Source of the DNA: Mesorhizobium sp. M3A.F.Ca.ET.080.04.2.1
GTDB lineage: Bacteria > Pseudomonadota > Alphaproteobacteria > Rhizobiales > Rhizobiaceae
Length of the DNA: 64,000 nt
Direction: 5' to 3'
Assembly (NCBI RefSeq): GCF_003952525.1
Contig: NZ_CP034451.1
Coordinates: 124,001 to 188,000, forward strand
Part shown: positions 49,640 through 59,479 of the stretch, in pieces
Layout of the letters: each line of letters begins with the position of its first letter
Numbering within the stretch: the stretch's first letter is position 1
Program-made: the position numbers and the translations under genes
Notes under the pieces: generated by a model
Told to the model about the DNA's origin: nothing
Seen by the model: only the letters and a program-made list of their open reading frames with translations
Databases searched by the model: none

Positions 49640-51421
49640 TCAAGCGGCGTGCTCGAGAGAGAACGGGCCGGCGGCACTGCTTTTGTCTCTGCGCTGCCCG
49701 ATGTTGGATACGAATGCACCAAGCACGAGCAGGATGAAGGAGACCGTGAGCAGCATGACGGCAACGGCGACGACGGCCGGTGTCACGCTGAATCGCAGTT
49801 GCCCGAAGATGTAGAGAGGCAGCGTGCTGTCGGAGCCGGTCACGAGAGCCGTCAGGATGAATTCGTCGATCGATAGCGCGAAGGTGATCAGGGCGGCCGC
49901 CACGATACCTGGCAGGGCTTGCGGGACGGACACCAACAGGAACGCTCTCGAGGGCGTCGCGCCCAGATCCATGGCGGCGAGTTCAAAGTTGGGGTCCAGG
50001 CCTTCCAGCCGGATCAGCACGAGAAGCGTGACGATGGGTAGACTAAGCACGGTGTGGCCAGCGACGATGGTCCACAGACCGCGTTCGACCCCCAACGCGT
50101 TGAGCCCGATGATAATGGCAAGGCCCAGCAACATCGGCGGCAGGAAGATCGGCAGGGATACGATTGCCATGCTGACCTGGCGCCAGCGACCCGGGCTGCG
50201 CGCAAGCTGGACAGCGGCCACCGTTCCAAGGACGAGGCTGATTCCGACGGCGGTCACCGCAACGATCAGGCTGTTCTTCATGCTCTCGATCATCAAAGGG
50301 TCCTGGAAGACGGCGACAAACCACTGCGTGGTGAACCCGAGGAAAGGAAAGCCGATGCTTGGGTTTGCATTGAAAGCAAATATGAACAGCAGCGCGATCG
50401 GCGCGTAGAGGAACCCAAGGAACAGGTACGAATAGGCTCGCAGCAACGGCGCGCGCGTCGGCGTGAAAGCCCGCGAGAACGTCCCGACCTGGGCAGCCCC
50501 CCCGGTGGCCCAGCGCAGTACCAGAAGCAGGCCGAAAACAACGATCATCAGGATAAGGGCGAGCGCCGATCCAAGACCCCATTGTACTGATGAGCCAAAC
50601 TGCAGCTGGATGATATTGGAGTAAAGATAGCCGTCGGTGCCACCAATCAACTGCGGCGTCACGTAGTCGCCGAGGATGATGATGGCGCCGAACACGAAGC
50701 CGCCCAAGATACCAGTCCGGGCGATTGGCAGCGTCACGTGCAGGAGCCCTTGCCAAGGCCTGGCGCCGAGATCAGCCGCCGCTTCCAGAACGGTGGGGTT
50801 GGAGCGTTCGAGCGCGATGAAGGTGGTCAGGAACGCCAGGGGAAAAAGCAGATAGACGAACGTGATGACGATCCCAGCCTTGTTCAACCCAAAGACCCAC
50901 AGTGGCTGGTCAATCAGACCGATCTGCACGAGCCCCTGGTTGATCAGACCGGTGTCGCCAAGCAGGTTCATCCAGGCGAAGACACGGATCAGATAGCTGG
51001 TGAAGAACTGCAAGACAGCGAACAACACCCACAGTAGTCGCTGGTTCGGGGGGACCTTGGTTGCGACGAAATAGGCAAAGGGAAACGTGACGCAGACCGT
51101 CACCGCCGACGCCAGCCCGGCAAACAACAGGCTAAGCAGCAGTACGCGCCAATAGACTGCGGCTGCGAAGAACCGGGCGTAGTTGCTTAGCGTCCATTGC
51201 GGAACGATTTGCTGATCGACTGTCGGCCAAAGGGAATAGACCGCGAGCACCGCCATCGGCAAAAAGACGCCGATGACGATTACTGCGACCGCTGGAAGGC
51301 TCAGCAGCGGGCTTTCCAGTCCGCGCCGCATCCACTTGCGCCGGCGAGGCGGCGTCGCGGCTACCTTGGCTGACTTCATTGTGACAAGATCGACCGGGAT
51401 GTCGTGGGGCACCGCGAACAC
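49640..51421 (-). CDS. Fused PotB-PotC ABC permease
   Basis: About 593 residues with two six-segment permease domains in one chain. The first half (~55-310) is PotB-like (TSYLIRVFAWMNLLGDTGLI; VTPQLIGGTDGYLYSNIIQ), the second (~330-590) PotC-like (SLPIFLPPMLLGLAIIIGLN; FALSIDEFILTALVTG). Each has its ATPase-docking loop (EAAADLGARPWQGLLHVTLP and AAMDLGATPSRAFLLVSVPQ). I chose GTG 51421, which has GGAGG 6 bases upstream and starts 3 bases before the preceding gene ends; ATG 51379 is an alternative. Separate PotB and PotC genes are the rule; fusions are found in the Fe3+-type branch. Confidence 0.9.
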   Translation of the reverse strand: MFAVPHDIPVDLVTMKSAKVAATPPRRRKWMRRGLESPLLSLPAVAVIVIGVFLPMAVLAVYSLWPTVDQQIVPQWTLSNYARFFAAAVYWRVLLLSLLFAGLASAVTVCVTFPFAYFVATKVPPNQRLLWVLFAVLQFFTSYLIRVFAWMNLLGDTGLINQGLVQIGLIDQPLWVFGLNKAGIVITFVYLLFPLAFLTTFIALERSNPTVLEAAADLGARPWQGLLHVTLPIARTGILGGFVFGAIIILGDYVTPQLIGGTDGYLYSNIIQLQFGSSVQWGLGSALALILMIVVFGLLLVLRWATGGAAQVGTFSRAFTPTRAPLLRAYSYLFLGFLYAPIALLFIFAFNANPSIGFPFLGFTTQWFVAVFQDPLMIESMKNSLIVAVTAVGISLVLGTVAAVQLARSPGRWRQVSMAIVSLPIFLPPMLLGLAIIIGLNALGVERGLWTIVAGHTVLSLPIVTLLVLIRLEGLDPNFELAAMDLGATPSRAFLLVSVPQALPGIVAAALITFALSIDEFILTALVTGSDSTLPLYIFGQLRFSVTPAVVAVAVMLLTVSFILLVLGAFVSNIGQRRDKSSAAGPFSLEHAA

Positions 51422-51423
51422 AC

Positions 51424-52569
51424 TCAGCCTCCGACAACCTCGACATAGGCCTGCGTCCATTCGGACGGATTGGCCGGCGGCCCCTGGAATAGCAATTTCT
51501 GGACGGCGTCGGGTTTATCCGCGCCGCGGTCAAGAAGTTGCTGCGCCCCGTCGCCACCCTGGGCCAGGGTCCGCTCCGTGGCGGTCTTGCTACACTGCGG
51601 GAATCCGTAGGTCGCGTAGAGGTATGTCTGGATTTCCGGACTGTTCCAGACCTCGATGAATTTGAGTGCGCCCTTTCGGTTCTTGGCGCCCTTGACCACC
51701 ATGGGGCCGTCAATCCAGCCAAGGCTGCCTTCTTCGGGAATGACGGCCTTCACGACTTCCTTACCTGCGGCACGGTTGAGACGGGCTGCCAATGCAAGGC
51801 TGGATGTCTCGCCGATGAAGGCCTTGCCGGTGCGCAGGGCATCCATCAGAACCTCATCGCTAGGTGCAATCTGGAACGGCTTTAGCTTTGCCAGATGCTG
51901 GGCGGCCGCCTGAAGTTTGTCGCCTGTCATCGAGTAGATCTCGTTTCGCGGCACACCTAGGCTCAATCCGCTGATCGCCAAGAAATCTTCCGGTCCATCG
52001 CGCATGATCACCTTGCCTTGCGGAAGCTTGGCGTCCCAAAGGGCGTTCCAGGAAAACGGCTCGGATGGTTTGAATTGCTCTATGTTCCAGATGAGGCCTT
52101 CGGTGTCCCACATGTTGGGGAACAACATCAGCTTGTTCGGTTCGACCACGTACGGAAACGACGTATCCTCGCGGAAGACGGGCCACAGCTGATCCCAGCC
52201 CGGGATTTCCTTGATGTCGAGGGCCTCGATGAGCCCAGCTTTGTAGTAGGTCGGTGAGAAGCCGCAATTGGCGAAGACAATATCGTAGGATCCCGCTCCA
52301 CCAGCCTTGACCTTGGTGAACATGTCCTGATCGGTCGCGGCCGGGACGCCGCGCACGTTCACCCCGGCCTTCTTCATGATGGCGACGATTTCCGGCGTGA
52401 TGTAGCTCGTCCAGCCAAGCACGACCACGTCCTCTTCGGCGGCGCGGACTGGACCGGCGCCCAGAGCACCCAAGCCCAGCGCGACACTGGCTGTGCCGGC
52501 CAGAAAGCCACGGCGAGACAATTGCGGCTGAGCAGCATTGATCGATCCATTGCAGGACTGCGGTTTCAT
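51424..52569 (-). CDS. PotD/PotF-like solute-binding protein (LacI-linked importer)
   Basis: 381 residues from ATG 52569, behind AAGGGGAAG. The N-terminus carries a twin-arginine-type signal (SRRGFLAGTASVALGLGALG, cleavage likely after AGPVRA). The body resembles PotD/PotF binding proteins (VVVLGWTSYITPEIVAIMKK; YDIVFANCGFSPTYYKAGL; GLIWNIEQFKPSEPFSWNAL). It is first in the importer operon and has a palindromic LacI-type operator 57 bases upstream. The ligand is unknown; linked dehydrogenase and LacI suggest a sugar alcohol-like or amino polyol compound. Confidence 0.92.
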   Translation of the reverse strand: MKPQSCNGSINAAQPQLSRRGFLAGTASVALGLGALGAGPVRAAEEDVVVLGWTSYITPEIVAIMKKAGVNVRGVPAATDQDMFTKVKAGGAGSYDIVFANCGFSPTYYKAGLIEALDIKEIPGWDQLWPVFREDTSFPYVVEPNKLMLFPNMWDTEGLIWNIEQFKPSEPFSWNALWDAKLPQGKVIMRDGPEDFLAISGLSLGVPRNEIYSMTGDKLQAAAQHLAKLKPFQIAPSDEVLMDALRTGKAFIGETSSLALAARLNRAAGKEVVKAVIPEEGSLGWIDGPMVVKGAKNRKGALKFIEVWNSPEIQTYLYATYGFPQCSKTATERTLAQGGDGAQQLLDRGADKPDAVQKLLFQGPPANPSEWTQAYVEVVGG

Positions 52570-52625
52570 GGCTTCCCCTTGTCGTTGTTGTTTATTGTTC
52601 GATTTTGCGCTTCCACGGCCGGCTC

Positions 52626-52639
52626 GTGGAACGTTCCAC
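52626..52639 (-). promoter_or_regulatory. Perfect palindromic operator, LacI type, with promoter
   Basis: GTGGAACGTTCCAC is a perfect 14-base palindrome with the central CG typical of LacI/GalR operators. On the minus strand a TTGACA (-35) lies upstream at 52664-52669, followed 18 bases later by GATAGT as a weak -10, with the palindrome just beyond, where bound repressor would block transcription of the binding-protein gene. Confidence 0.8.
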
Positions 52640-52689
52640 AACTATCCCGCTCCCTTGGGTAAGGTGTCAAGAGAATTTTTGCAAAAATA

Positions 52690-53723
52690 TTATCTAACGT
52701 TTGGTAGGTACGGCGCTGTGGTGCGGCGCACCACAAGGCGAGGCGGCAGGGCAATGCTGGTCGATAGCTTTCCATCGGCTTCGGCAGAGGGCCCGTCGAT
52801 GGCGGTGTCGACCACCAGCCTTGCCAGGTCCTTCATCGGCTGCGCGATCGTCGTCAGCGCTATGCGACTGTGGCTGGCGATGGTTATGTCGTCGAAGCCG
52901 ACAAGCGACAGGCTTTCAGGAATGCGTAGCCCAAGCGCGTCGGCAGCGGAGATGAGTTCGAGCGCGACGCGGTCGAGCGCGGCGACCAGGGCAGTCGGAC
53001 GATTCTTTCTTTTTAGAAACTGCCTGAGTATTTCCTGATAGTTGGGACGCGGCTCTTTGTTGCGATTGCCGACCTCGCGCAAAAGATGCGCCTCCTCTAT
53101 GCCAAGCCCCGCAACCTGCATGCCGTGCTTATAACCTTGGAACCGCGCCGCTTCCACGTTCGGGTCGTTTCCCAACATGGCGCTGACGAACCCGATCTTT
53201 TCGTGGCCGAGCGCTGCCAGATGTTCAACCGCAAGGCTGGTGCCGGCGCTGTCATCGACAGCAATGGACAGCTCCTTGGCCATGCGGATGCCGACGAACA
53301 CCTTGCGGATTTCGGGGCCGACGAGTTCAAGAGCTTTTTTGCCTGGAGCTGACAAGAACATCATGGCAGCTACCCGATGCTCAATAAGGCTTCTTACCCG
53401 GCTGCTCTGGTGCTCCAATTGGCTGCCAGTGACCACGAGCAAAATGCTGTGCATTCGCTGCGCGGCATAAGCTTCGATATACGTGGCGAGTTCGGCGTGA
53501 AAAGGGTTGGTCAGGTCGTCTACCACCACGCCAAGCACCTTGGATCGCTGGCGCATGTATCTGGCACCGGCGTTTGGCCTGTAGCCGAGCTCGTCGATCG
53601 CCTTCAGGACGCGCTTGCGAATGTCTGCATCAACCGTCTTCTTGCCCTGCAGGACGTTTGATACCGAGGACTTTGAGACTCCGGCGTAGGAAGCGACATC
53701 GATAATCGTCGGTGCTCTTCGCA
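52690..53723 (-). CDS. LacI-family transcriptional regulator
   Basis: About 344 residues from ATG 53723. The N-terminal LacI HTH is intact (TIIDVASYAGVSKSSVSNVL, then hinge RYMRQRSKVLGVVVDDLTNP). The ligand-binding domain resembles ribose/galactose-binding proteins (SLVGFDDITIASHSRIALTT; TTIAQPMKDLARLVVDTAID). A TTG at 53757 extends the frame but lies in a perfect palindrome (CAAGAATTCTTG, 53755-53766) that may be an autoregulatory site, so I prefer the ATG. It is upstream of, and co-directional with, the importer it should repress. Confidence 0.92.
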
Positions 53724-53757
53724 TTTTTTTCGAACCAGCCTTCTTCAGTCCGTCCAA

Positions 53758-54220
53758 GAATTCTTGCGATCCAGAAACCGTACGCGCCGGGTCGCAAAGT
53801 CACGGTATCGGCAATCTTGAAGATGTCGGCAAGCGGCGATCTCACGCCTCAAACGGGTTGCGCCCAAACCGCCCCGAGTCGCCAAGCGGTCTGCAACTCG
53901 CTTTGGTCACACTGATAAAATTGCCTGATCTGGCGACATCACCGATCAGTATTTGACACTGGTGGTCCGCGGCATGACGTTGAGAACCCAAGGCGACAGT
54001 TTGGCAACAGAGCCGTGATGCCTGCTGGGGGGTACAGGTGCGGGGGTGTGGCTGCGCCGTCAGGCGCGAAGTTACAGCGAGGATAGCGGCCGGCGGGACG
54101 TTTTCCCGCGCAAAGCACGTCTGTTTTCGGATCCATTGCTTCACCGTCAGCATCGTCGGCGAAAAATAGACCTTTGAGCTGATCGCCCCCCGCGGCGCTG
54201 TGCCACCTCAAGTTCGGTGC
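53758..54220. other. Gap without a recognisable gene
   Basis: Between the lacI gene and the promoter of the Liv-type operon. Short reading frames on both strands show no family pattern. It contains the CAAGAATTCTTG palindrome at its left edge and otherwise nothing I can name. Confidence 0.55.
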
Positions 54221-54265
54221 TTGACAAGAATCCAACATTTGCTCTTATATTAATGAGCGTTAATT
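54221..54265 (+). promoter_or_regulatory. Promoter and candidate TetR operator of the Liv/Hyu operon
   Basis: TTGACA (54221-54226) and TTATAT (54245-54250) are 18 bases apart. Directly after the -10 comes TAATGAGCGTTAAT (54251-54264). The same arrangement, 18-base spacing and a motif of matching form TGACGAGCATTGAC, precedes tetR (63181-63194): 9 of 14 positions are identical and all differences are transitions. Confidence 0.65.
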
Positions 54266-54281
54266 AGGGGAACCAACAAAT

Positions 54282-55514
54282 ATGAAAACGCATATCCGCA
54301 AAAAACGAGTTGCCTCGGTCGGTCGTGCCCTCCTTCATCGGGCAGCACTAGCGACAGTGATGCTGTCGGCAACGTCCGCGATGTCCTGGGCGGCCGATCC
54401 GGTTACGATCGGCTTCGCCACCGCGCAGTCGGGCTGGATGGTTGCCTATGACGGCGATGGCAGGAACATGGCACAGCTATGGATCGAGGATCGCAACAAG
54501 GCGGGTGGCCTGCTCGGCCAACCTATCAAAACGATCATGGCCGACACCAAATCGGATCGCGTCGAAGGCGCGCGGGCGGGCCAATCCGTGGTCGACCAAG
54601 GCGCCAACATCGTCATCGTGTCATGTGACTACGACCAGGGCTCGCCCGCGGCGGGCGCTGCACAGAGAGCCAATCTGATCTCGGTCTTCCTGTGCGCGGA
54701 GGATCCGAAGGCCGGTGTGCAGGGTGTCGGGTCGAATTCATTCACCACTTCGGCGGCCGCGCATGTGCAAGGTGCGGTCGCGCTGCATTGGGCGGCTGAG
54801 AACCTTGGCGTCAAACATCCCTATGTCCTGCTCGATACAGTAGCCGAGTACGACAAGTCGCTGTGTGCCGGCTTCCGCTGGGCCGCATCACAGACGGACG
54901 GTGTCAAGATTGTAGGCGAGGACACCTTCAAGAACGACGACCCTTCAATTCAATCCCAGATCACCCGCATCACCGCTTCGGCCGACCAGCCTGATGCCAT
55001 CATGCTGTGCAGCTTTACGCCCGGCGGGGCGAGCGCGATCCGACAGATCCGAGCGGCCGGCATCAAAGCGCCCATCGTGTCCGGCAGCGCGATGGATGGA
55101 ACTTATTGGACGGATGCCGTTCCCGGTCTGAGTGACTTCTACGTTCCGGTCGCAGCTTCGGTGCACGGCGATGACCCCCGCCCGGAGGTTCAGGCCCTCA
55201 ACGAGCGGTACAAGGCTCGCTACGGCACGCTGCCAGCAACGACCTACGCCTACCCGATCTACGCTTTCCTGGACCTTTGGGCGCGCGCGGTCGAAAAGGC
55301 GGGGACCGCTGACTCGGCCAAGGTCACCGACATCCTAAACACGATGCATGACGAACAGACCTTCATCGGACCGCGCAGCTTCACGCCGGACCTGCACATC
55401 CAGCAGAACGCCAAGATGCAGATCCTTCAGTACAAGGACGGCAAAGTCAAAGTCATAAGCAACTACGCGCTACCCCAGCCGGTGCCGGTCGACGTGCTCT
55501 TCGGCCAGAACTGA
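54282..55514 (+). CDS. Liv-type (amide/branched-chain amino acid family) binding protein
   Basis: 410 residues with a signal peptide (ALATVMLSATSAMSWA, cleavage about residue 36). The fold is the two-lobed Leu/Ile/Val or urea/amide-binding family: VTIGFATAQSGWMVAYDGDG, then IKTIMADTKSDRVEGARAGQ, and NDDPSIQSQITRITASADQP. It begins the operon with hyuAB and the Liv-type transport genes. A strong hairpin after the stop may set a high ratio of binding protein to the rest. The substrate could be a hydantoin, lactam or amide, from the linked HyuAB. Confidence 0.93.
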   Translation: MKTHIRKKRVASVGRALLHRAALATVMLSATSAMSWAADPVTIGFATAQSGWMVAYDGDGRNMAQLWIEDRNKAGGLLGQPIKTIMADTKSDRVEGARAGQSVVDQGANIVIVSCDYDQGSPAAGAAQRANLISVFLCAEDPKAGVQGVGSNSFTTSAAAHVQGAVALHWAAENLGVKHPYVLLDTVAEYDKSLCAGFRWAASQTDGVKIVGEDTFKNDDPSIQSQITRITASADQPDAIMLCSFTPGGASAIRQIRAAGIKAPIVSGSAMDGTYWTDAVPGLSDFYVPVAASVHGDDPRPEVQALNERYKARYGTLPATTYAYPIYAFLDLWARAVEKAGTADSAKVTDILNTMHDEQTFIGPRSFTPDLHIQQNAKMQILQYKDGKVKVISNYALPQPVPVDVLFGQN

Positions 55515-55532
55515 CCTCCCTTTCTGGTCGGC

Positions 55533-55561
55533 GGGCCCCGGCAGGGCGGACGCCGGGGCCC
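55533..55561 (+). terminator. Strong intergenic hairpin, attenuator-like
   Basis: Perfect 10-base arms GGGCCCCGGC and GCCGGGGCCC around a 9-base loop, 18 bases after the binding-protein stop. No U-run follows, so it is not a classic terminator. Its likely effects are mRNA stabilisation of the upstream gene and partial termination. Confidence 0.7.
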
Positions 55562-55598
55562 GAACGATATTTCACCGATGCGCGCGAGCAAGAGACAG

Positions 55599-57680
55599 AT
55601 GGCGTACGTTATTTCGCTAGATACCGGCGGAACATTCACCGATGTGGTGGTCGTCGGCCCGGACGGTGTGCCGGTGATCGGCAAGGCGTTGACAACCCAC
55701 GACCGGATCTTTTCGGGCATGCGGGAGGCGATTGCCGCTGCCGCGTCGGAGAAGTCTCTCTCATTGGAGCAGTTGCTCGCCGAGACGGCGCTGCTCGTCT
55801 ATGGGACAACGCGCGCAACCAACGCCATTGTGACGAAACGCGTCGCAAAAACTGCCTTCGTCACAACCGCCGGGTTCCCCGATATTCTCGTTTTGAAAGA
55901 AGCCGGGAAATTCGATCCGCACGACTTCCGCGCGCCTTATCCCGACCCCTACATTCCACGCCGCCACACCTTTGAGGTGAACGAGCGTATGAGCTCGGAA
56001 GCAACGGTTGCCATCCCCTTCGACGAAAGCCAGGCTCGGGCGGTGATCGGCGAGATCGTGGCGCAGAAGTTCGAGGCCGTCGCCGTCTGCTTCCTATGGT
56101 CGGTCGCCAATGGTGAGCATGAGCGCCGTTTCGGGCAGCTTCTGGATGAGCTTGCCCCCGGTCTGCCCTACACCTTGTCCCATGAGCTGATCCCGATCGT
56201 GCGCGAATATCGTCGCGCCTCGGCGACCGCCATAGATGCCTCGCTCAAGCCGTTGATGCAAAGCCACTTGCGGGGACTCGAATCCGATCTGCGCAATGCC
56301 GGCTACAAAGGCGAAATACTCGTCTCGACGACGTCGGGCGGATGCACGAACATCGATGCTATGGTTGCCAAGCCCATCTACACGATCGGTTCCGGCCCGG
56401 CGATGGCGCCGATCTCGGCGCGGGCTTATGCGGTCCAGGAAAGCTTTGGTGACAATGTCATTGTCTGCGACACCGGGGGCACGACCTTTGACGTCGGCCT
56501 GGTGCGCGACGGCCGGCTGACATTTACCCGCGAGACGTGGCTTGGCCCGCAATACACCGGCGATCTGATGGGCATCTCGGCCGTTGATATGCGATCGGTC
56601 GGCGCCGGCGGTGGCTCGATCGCGTGGATTGACGAAGGCGGACTGATGCATGTGGGGCCACAGTCGGCGGGATCGGAGCCCGGCCCCGCCTGCTATGGCC
56701 GTGGTGGCCTGCAGCCAACTGTTTCGGATGCCGCCGCCGTGCTTGGCTATTTCGATCCGCACTACTTTCTTGGCGGGCGCATGGAGCTTGACGTCGCCGC
56801 GGCACGTCGCGCCATTGAGACCATCTCCTCGCGCATTGGTTTGACCGTCGAGGAATGTTCCTTCCGCATTCTGACGCTTGCCAGCGAGCTCATGATCCGC
56901 GCCATCGGTGACATCACGATCAACGAAGGCCTCGACCCGCGTGAAAGCGCGATCGTCGCTGGTGGTGGCGCTGCCGGCATGAACATCATGCTGATTGCAA
57001 AGGAGCTTGGCTGCAAGAGGGTCATCCTCCCCAAGACCGCCTCGGCGCTCTCCGCCGCCGGCATGCAGTACGCCAACATCGTCGCCGAAGAGACAGCAAG
57101 CCACGTCACATCGACCGAAGGCTTCGACCTCGCCGGTGTTGGCCGGGTACTCGATTCCTTGACCGCCAAGTTGCGCAGGTTCGCAGAAGGCTTGGCGCAT
57201 GACAGGGCCGATCACGCGATCGAATATATCGCGGAAGCCCGCTACGCGGGACAGGTCTGGGAGCTCGATACGCCGATCCCGTCGGGCCATCTCAAGGACC
57301 TCGCGTCCGTTGCCGAGCTGCAGGAAGAATTCCATCGCACGCATGAACGCGTCTTCGCTGTCCGCGATGAAGGCAGCGCTGTCGAGTTCATCAATTGGAA
57401 AGCACGGCTCAGCATTCCGTTGGCCGATCCTCCATCTCCGATCGCGGATGTCGACATCGTCGATGCGGCGCCAGCCGGCAAGGATACTGTTGCGAGGCGG
57501 GATTGCTATTTCGGTGATGCGACCGCCGTCGCCACTCCGATCTACAAGGCGAGCAGTATTGCGCCCGGCATGCGTGTCGCCGGTCCGGCCATCATCGAAG
57601 AGCCGACCACGACACTGGTGGTCTATCCAGGCATGTCGGTGACGCTCAGCGCCGCTGGCAACTACCTGCTTGAGATTTGA
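55599..57680 (+). CDS. hyuA: Hydantoinase/oxoprolinase subunit A (HyuA-like)
   Basis: 693 residues (ATG 55599; ATG 55578 is possible). The family hydrolyses 5-oxoproline, hydantoins or N-methylhydantoin with ATP; subunit A carries the ATP-binding, actin/hexokinase-like fold. Visible: VISLDTGGTFTDVVVVGPDG at the N-terminus, VYGTTRATNAIVTKRV, the second phosphate motif VCDTGGTTFDVGLVRDG and GGGAAGMNIMLIAKELGCKR. Acetone and acetophenone carboxylase subunits are relatives, so the name gives a class. It is directly upstream of subunit B. Confidence 0.92.
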   Translation: MAYVISLDTGGTFTDVVVVGPDGVPVIGKALTTHDRIFSGMREAIAAAASEKSLSLEQLLAETALLVYGTTRATNAIVTKRVAKTAFVTTAGFPDILVLKEAGKFDPHDFRAPYPDPYIPRRHTFEVNERMSSEATVAIPFDESQARAVIGEIVAQKFEAVAVCFLWSVANGEHERRFGQLLDELAPGLPYTLSHELIPIVREYRRASATAIDASLKPLMQSHLRGLESDLRNAGYKGEILVSTTSGGCTNIDAMVAKPIYTIGSGPAMAPISARAYAVQESFGDNVIVCDTGGTTFDVGLVRDGRLTFTRETWLGPQYTGDLMGISAVDMRSVGAGGGSIAWIDEGGLMHVGPQSAGSEPGPACYGRGGLQPTVSDAAAVLGYFDPHYFLGGRMELDVAAARRAIETISSRIGLTVEECSFRILTLASELMIRAIGDITINEGLDPRESAIVAGGGAAGMNIMLIAKELGCKRVILPKTASALSAAGMQYANIVAEETASHVTSTEGFDLAGVGRVLDSLTAKLRRFAEGLAHDRADHAIEYIAEARYAGQVWELDTPIPSGHLKDLASVAELQEEFHRTHERVFAVRDEGSAVEFINWKARLSIPLADPPSPIADVDIVDAAPAGKDTVARRDCYFGDATAVATPIYKASSIAPGMRVAGPAIIEEPTTTLVVYPGMSVTLSAAGNYLLEI

Positions 57681-57694
57681 GGGGGGCGGCTCTG

Positions 57695-59479
57695 ATGGCA
57701 ATCGCAGACAAGTCTTCCTTCGATCCGTTCCTCACGGCAATCATCGCAAATCGGATGGACGCCATCATCCGAGAGATGACCAACACCATGCTGCGTGCCG
57801 CTCGTTCGGCTGTCATCAACAGCGCGCGCGATTTCAGCTGCTCGATCGTGACCGCAGACAACCAGTTGCTGGCCTCGGCCGAGGGGCTGCCAATCCACAT
57901 TTTCGGCAGCGACCTTCTGACGTCGGCAATGCAGCAATTCCATCCTGGTGATATTCGCGAAGGGGACTGCTATCTGCACAATGATCCCTATAGCGGAAAC
58001 AGCCACGCTGCGGATCACGCCTTTCTTGTTCCGGTGTTCGTGGAAGGCGAACACTTGTTCACGGCGGTCGCCAAGGCCCACCAGGCGGATATCGGCAATG
58101 CCCTGCCGACGACCTACATGGCTGGTGCGCCGGACCAGTATGCCGAGGGCGCGTTGATTTTTCCCGCGGTCCGGATCCAGCGTGATTACAAAACCAACGA
58201 TGATATCGTGCGTATGTGCCGGGCCCGTATCAGGGTTCCCAACCAGTGGCATGGCGACTTCATTGCCGGTATCGGCTCTGCCCGTATCGCCGAACGTCGG
58301 CTGAAGGAACTGTGCGCCAAATATGGCAAGGAGACGATCCGCGCCTTCATCGCAAACTGGCTCGATTATTCAGAAGACCTGATGGTGAAGGCGCTGCGGT
58401 CGATGCCTGCGACACGTCTTTCCAATTCCGGCAGGCTCGACCCGCTGCCGGGTCTCTTGCCACAGGGAGTGCCACTCAACGTCTCGCTCGAAATTGATCC
58501 GGCCAAGGCGACGGTGAATATCGATCTGCGTGACAATATCGATTCCGTTCCGGTGGGCCTCAACCTGAGCCTGGCCAGCGCCTCGGCGGCCGCGGTGGCC
58601 GGGGTGTTCAACTCACTCAGCTTTTCGGTGCCTCGCAACGCTGGATCATTTCGCCGCATCAAGTTGCAATTTCGCGACGGCTCAGTGATCGGAAAGCCAA
58701 AATTCCCACACAGTTGCTCGGTTTCGACGACCAATCTTGCCGACAGGCTCATCAACACGGTGCAAGCCGCCTTTGCCGAGGTTAGTCCTGATTGGGGGTT
58801 GGCCGAAGGTGGGCTGGGAGTGGGCTTGGGCTACGCCGTGGTCTCCGGGCAGGACCACCGCTTCGGTGGCGAGCCCTATGTCAACCAGTTGGTCTTGGGT
58901 TCTGCAGGAGGTCCCGGCAGCCCCGTCGCCGACGGCTGGCCCACCTACGGCATTCCCGTCGTGGCAGGACTGATGTATCGCGATTCCATCGAGATAGACG
59001 AGCTCAAGCACCCGCTTCAGGTAGTCTGTGTGCGACTGCGCATGGGAACGGCCGGCGCCGGCCAGTTCCGTGGCGGAGCGGCGCTGGAGATGGCCGTAAC
59101 GCCGAAGGAACTCCCCATTCAGTTCATCTGGGCCTGCGACGGTGGCGAGACACCGCCGAAAGGAGTTCGCGGCGGTCAAGACGGTACCCGTGCGGGGCAT
59201 TTGATCATTCGTGCGGACGGCACTGAGGAACTCCTTCCCAGCCTGGTCATCATCAGCCTTCAAAAGGGCGAAACACTGAAGGGCTGGCATACATCGGGCG
59301 GGGGCTATGGCAAGCCCTATGACCGCGACCCGGCACGCGTGCTCAAGGACGTGCTTGAACGATACGAGACCCTTGAACGCGCAAAGACCATCTATGGAGT
59401 GGTCTTGAGCGGATCGACGGCGGATGAAACTCTCAACGTGGATGTCGAGGCGACAGCAGCGCTCAGGAGGGCTTCTTGA
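57695..59479 (+). CDS. hyuB: Hydantoinase/oxoprolinase subunit B (HyuB-like)
   Basis: 594 residues from ATG 57695. The family pattern is complete: FLTAIIANRMDAIIREMTNT, SARDFSCSIVTADNQLL, DCYLHNDPYSGNSHAADHAF (short of the full block) and HQADIGNALPTTYM. The C-terminal part has GAGQFRGGAALEMAV and SGGGYGKPYDRDPARVLKDV. Subunit B partners HyuA for ATP-dependent amide-bond hydrolysis. It starts 14 bases after hyuA; its stop overlaps the next gene's start, so the ABC genes are co-transcribed. Confidence 0.93.
   Translation: MAIADKSSFDPFLTAIIANRMDAIIREMTNTMLRAARSAVINSARDFSCSIVTADNQLLASAEGLPIHIFGSDLLTSAMQQFHPGDIREGDCYLHNDPYSGNSHAADHAFLVPVFVEGEHLFTAVAKAHQADIGNALPTTYMAGAPDQYAEGALIFPAVRIQRDYKTNDDIVRMCRARIRVPNQWHGDFIAGIGSARIAERRLKELCAKYGKETIRAFIANWLDYSEDLMVKALRSMPATRLSNSGRLDPLPGLLPQGVPLNVSLEIDPAKATVNIDLRDNIDSVPVGLNLSLASASAAAVAGVFNSLSFSVPRNAGSFRRIKLQFRDGSVIGKPKFPHSCSVSTTNLADRLINTVQAAFAEVSPDWGLAEGGLGVGLGYAVVSGQDHRFGGEPYVNQLVLGSAGGPGSPVADGWPTYGIPVVAGLMYRDSIEIDELKHPLQVVCVRLRMGTAGAGQFRGGAALEMAVTPKELPIQFIWACDGGETPPKGVRGGQDGTRAGHLIIRADGTEELLPSLVIISLQKGETLKGWHTSGGGYGKPYDRDPARVLKDVLERYETLERAKTIYGVVLSGSTADETLNVDVEATAALRRAS

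Noticed and set aside
56094-57701. 535-residue frame on the minus strand
   Set aside because: It is opposite hyuA and has no family pattern.
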